This document shows, piece after piece, positions 60,911-64,000 of a stretch of DNA of 64,000 bases. Both the position numbers and the translations under genes were made by a program. Numbering within the stretch: the stretch's first letter is position 1; every line of letters begins with the position of its first letter. The DNA lies in contig CM060200.1 in NCBI GenBank assembly GCA_030562195.1, forward strand, positions 25,211,023 to 25,275,022, read 5' to 3'. This DNA comes from Nipponacmea schrenckii. Lineage: Eukaryota; Mollusca; Gastropoda; Lottiidae. The notes under the pieces are model-generated. The model had not been told where the DNA came from, made no database searches, and saw only the letters and a list, made by a program, of their open reading frames with translations.

Positions 60911-63900
60911 GAAAGAACAAAGATATCATGTTATCTGTACATGTCTATCAACAGTCTATATCTGACTTCACCAATTAATTCAGTTTAGAGATTTTAGAGA
61001 TTTTTAACACAGTTTTACATGTTTCGTTACATTAGTAGATTTCATTAAGAAAATTTAGATTCTTTATCATTATTTTGTTTTAAAACTATGACGAGTAGTT
61101 TTAAAGGTTATTAAAGTGATACTGCGTCTTAGAATGGTACAAAAATTCAGTTCTCTAGAATAATCAATATGTGTATGATTATATTCATCAGTGAACTTAC
61201 CTGGTGTCATACAGTAACAGAAGCCTTGAAAAATCGAGAAAAAAACACAATCACAATTAATTAAGTTTTTACCTATAATCGATTGCTTTTTTATGAATAA
61301 TTACTGAGTTTTTGTGAATTTATCGGATTATATAAGGATTCTGTTATGTTCTTTATGGCAACAGGTTTATCTACTGGTGAATATATGCTCTTATAAGCCA
61401 AGTTTTAAGATTTTAAAATGTTATGTTCATTCTAAGACCTTTAAGCTTATACTGTGTTTTATATGAGAACGCTATTGAGACTAATGATTCAGCAATTTCA
61501 TGGCTTATAAGGAGTTTGCAGATGTTTTTCAAAATGACCAAATTACCAATCAGAACGTCATTACGAACCTAACCAACCTATCCACCCGCTTCTACACTTC
61601 TATAAGACTTCGCCCTGATCAAATAACACATAATGATCATATGATATGGAGTATCTGAGTAGGTTAATAGATTAAGAAAGACGTGGGAGGTACTATAAGG
61701 ATTTAAATGCCACTTTTCTCAGTAAGCACCATTCTACATTATTAAGATGACTAGTTATAATGTTGTCGGGTAATTAGTGAAATTTAGAAATTCCAGTCAT
61801 AGATACAGCCTTCAACCAGATGTTTCTTCTTCACATTGTCTGTATCTTCAGTATGTACATGTACATTGTTTTAGCACAGTTCATTTTGTTACACGTGAAA
61901 GGTTGGAATTTGAAAACCATTATAGATTTTGATCGAATTGAAATATATTTTCGTTGTTTTTTTTTTATTTGTGGATAAATGTAATGATTCAGCAACTAAT
62001 AGAGCACCGTTTGTGGTAAGACGGTCTATACTTGAGGTTTGTGGGACGATAACGCGACGTGCCAATTATGTCGTTCTTACAGGATCTGGTGAAACAGGCA
62101 CGGTTTTCTACAATGACGCACGCAAACTAACAAATTGTCTTATTTTAGCAAAATGATTGAAGAAAATTCGGACATGGACCTGTCATTCCAACTGATAATT
62201 TGATATATATTTAGTACAATATCTAGAACTTTTGTTCTATTTTTCATACAACCATTTTTTTTCTATTTCTAGAATACATTTATCAGTTATCACTATTCTC
62301 TATGTATCGTGTTTGCAACCATTAATATGTATGTGTGATGCTCACGGAAAGTAAACTTAGGTTAAATTCGAATGTACAGATGTTGATGAGTCGACTAGAG
62401 ACTGGCTGATGGTTGAACCTGAACCATCCGACATCGTGGTCGCCGTATATAAATTCGCTCTGGAGTCGTTCACTGCAAACCATACTCCATATTAACAAGG
62501 CTATAACATTTTTAACTTAATAATGTAACACTATTATTTACTTTAAATTCGTCTATTGAAATCCCATTTGTTATTTAAATTCTGAAATCATAAAACATTT
62601 TGTCTCTTACCATATATATTTACAGAGCAATATCTTTTAAGTTGCTTACCAATGTCATCATTGGCTTGAATTCAGTTAAACAAGGTTTTTTGAGAACGTA
62701 AAGTATTGTTTAGTTAGGATATTGCTCAGAAATATTTCAGTGACATACATTGATCTCAAATTCTGAGACCTAATATCAATTTATCACAATTAAATCAAAC
62801 ATTACGAGGAGGCCTGTGAACTTTGATTAGTAGTGGAATATTGTCTTTTAATTATACCACAGATTATAAGGTAGAAGAGTATTTGTTTAACCATTGTCGT
62901 TTATCTATGTTTATCGTTTATCACTTGTTTCTCTGAATTCCTCATCTGTTGGCATGAAAAAAGTAAAGACCATCTTCCACTCGTGTGATACTAATTAGAC
63001 CAAGAAAGTAAATATTTCTATAAGTAAGTGATTGGTATTTCTCTATAAACATCCATTATTGTCTCGACACATATTAACCCTTTTACTGCTAAGTATTTTG
63101 GTATTTCCATCCTACGTCTAAAGTATATGTATAACCATAACACACGGAACACATTTAAAAGCAGACCTCATAGCACTTAAGTAAATGTGATCTTTCTTCT
63201 ACCCTTAAAGTGTTACACACATTTTAATATTAATGAACGATGGCACATTATTATTTTTTATATGAATGATGGTAAAAAATTTTACAAATCTCAAATAAAA
63301 CACAGGATTCCAATTAACTTTTACATTCCGGTTGATATTTTACGACAACATGATCATTACAAAATGCACATTCCCTGAGCTGACTGTATTGTCTCCCTTT
63401 ATTGTGTCAACCGATGTATCTGTACGGTCACACAGGGCGCCTACAAAGAGAATTGCATCTGGGAAAGGGCATTGTCGCCTTTAGACAGGACATTTTGGGC
63501 AAATCAAAATCTACCGTCGCTGTATTAAAATAAGGTATTTTTTCTCCATATATGCAAGTATAATAATTTTAGGTCTTGATCAATGACAAAATCCACGAGT
63601 GCTAACAGGCGTTTTTTATATAACGAAACTTGAACTAAAAACAAAAAATACACAAAAATATATCAATCATAACTGGGGGATTATTTAATTGTAAAAAATG
63701 ATATCGAGTGTCTAGAAGAGTGTGCATACCCAATCTGACGCCATAGCCGTAATTGTTGATTAACATGCCCTGTTTAACGCATTAGAATAGGTTTTAAATT
63801 AACTAATTTCAACTATTAAAAGGTAGACCAATACAACTTTAACTTTTGGTGCACCTCACCTTTAAGTAAAATAGTAATAAATTATGTTATGTGATGTGAA

Positions 63901-64000
63901 TCTGTTACTAGTCTGATTCTAATAGAATCTTGCATATTGATTACATCATTTCCAATCACAAGAAATTAGTTCCAGTAAAAATCCATAAATTCGTTTTTAA
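60911..64000. other. Non-coding, no gene recognised
   Basis: Unique AT-rich sequence to the end of the window. Frames at 61929-62156 and 63187-63378 have no family signature and no clear splice context. Confidence 0.5.

Noticed and set aside
61929..62156. 75-residue plus-strand frame as a gene
   Set aside because: No recognisable domain, low-complexity start and no supporting exon structure.

Overview
This is a window of an AT-rich, intron-rich animal nuclear genome. The organism is most likely a mollusc or another lophotrochozoan. This is inferred from a DPR/ZIG-8-type two-immunoglobulin gene, expanded atypical calpains, a tRNA-derived SINE, PIF/Harbinger and non-LTR elements, and dispersed elements built from ~160 bp tandem units that resemble the 'pearl' type known in bivalves. 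No bacterial-type operon, CRISPR array or viral genome was seen.

Layout. 1-19.4 kb is gene-poor and dominated by repeats: a 54 bp satellite (1-1905), LINE and SINE debris, a frameshifted Harbinger transposase with a LINE nested in the same element (3.3-5.5 kb), minisatellites (6.6, 8.1-9.1, 12.1, 13.0 kb), a 161 bp-unit element (11.2 kb) and a 2 kb satellite with 34 bp monomers (13.7-15.8 kb). Four multi-exon genes follow. (1) Minus strand, 19.4-22.5 kb: a SMYD-family SET-domain methyltransferase with N-terminal TPRs; four exons join to 730 residues. (2) Plus strand, 26.9-33.8 kb: a secreted or membrane-anchored protein with two Ig domains; six exons, one of only 24 bp, join to 287 residues. 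(3) and (4) Minus strand, 36.9-46.2 and 50.3-56.05 kb: two tandem paralogous calpains that keep the catalytic Cys/His/Asn. Nine exons of each were resolved, with the same intron phases and four identical exon lengths. The second begins with a Met-Gly-Cys acylation-type N-terminus. The true 3' ends of both calpains were not found.

The calpain introns hold many mobile elements: inverted copies of the 161 bp-unit element around exons 5-8 of the first gene, a Harbinger-type MITE with a TAA duplication, a TTAA-flanked MITE, an 879 bp element whose arms are palindromic 21 bp repeats, and a full SINE with a 15 bp target duplication. 56-64 kb has no recognisable gene; it carries a MITE, a 171 bp-unit element and a decayed ~110 bp repeat.

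All gene models come from reading splice sites and frames by eye; no database or transcript evidence was used. Most long open frames in the first 16 kb are by-products of tandem repeats.
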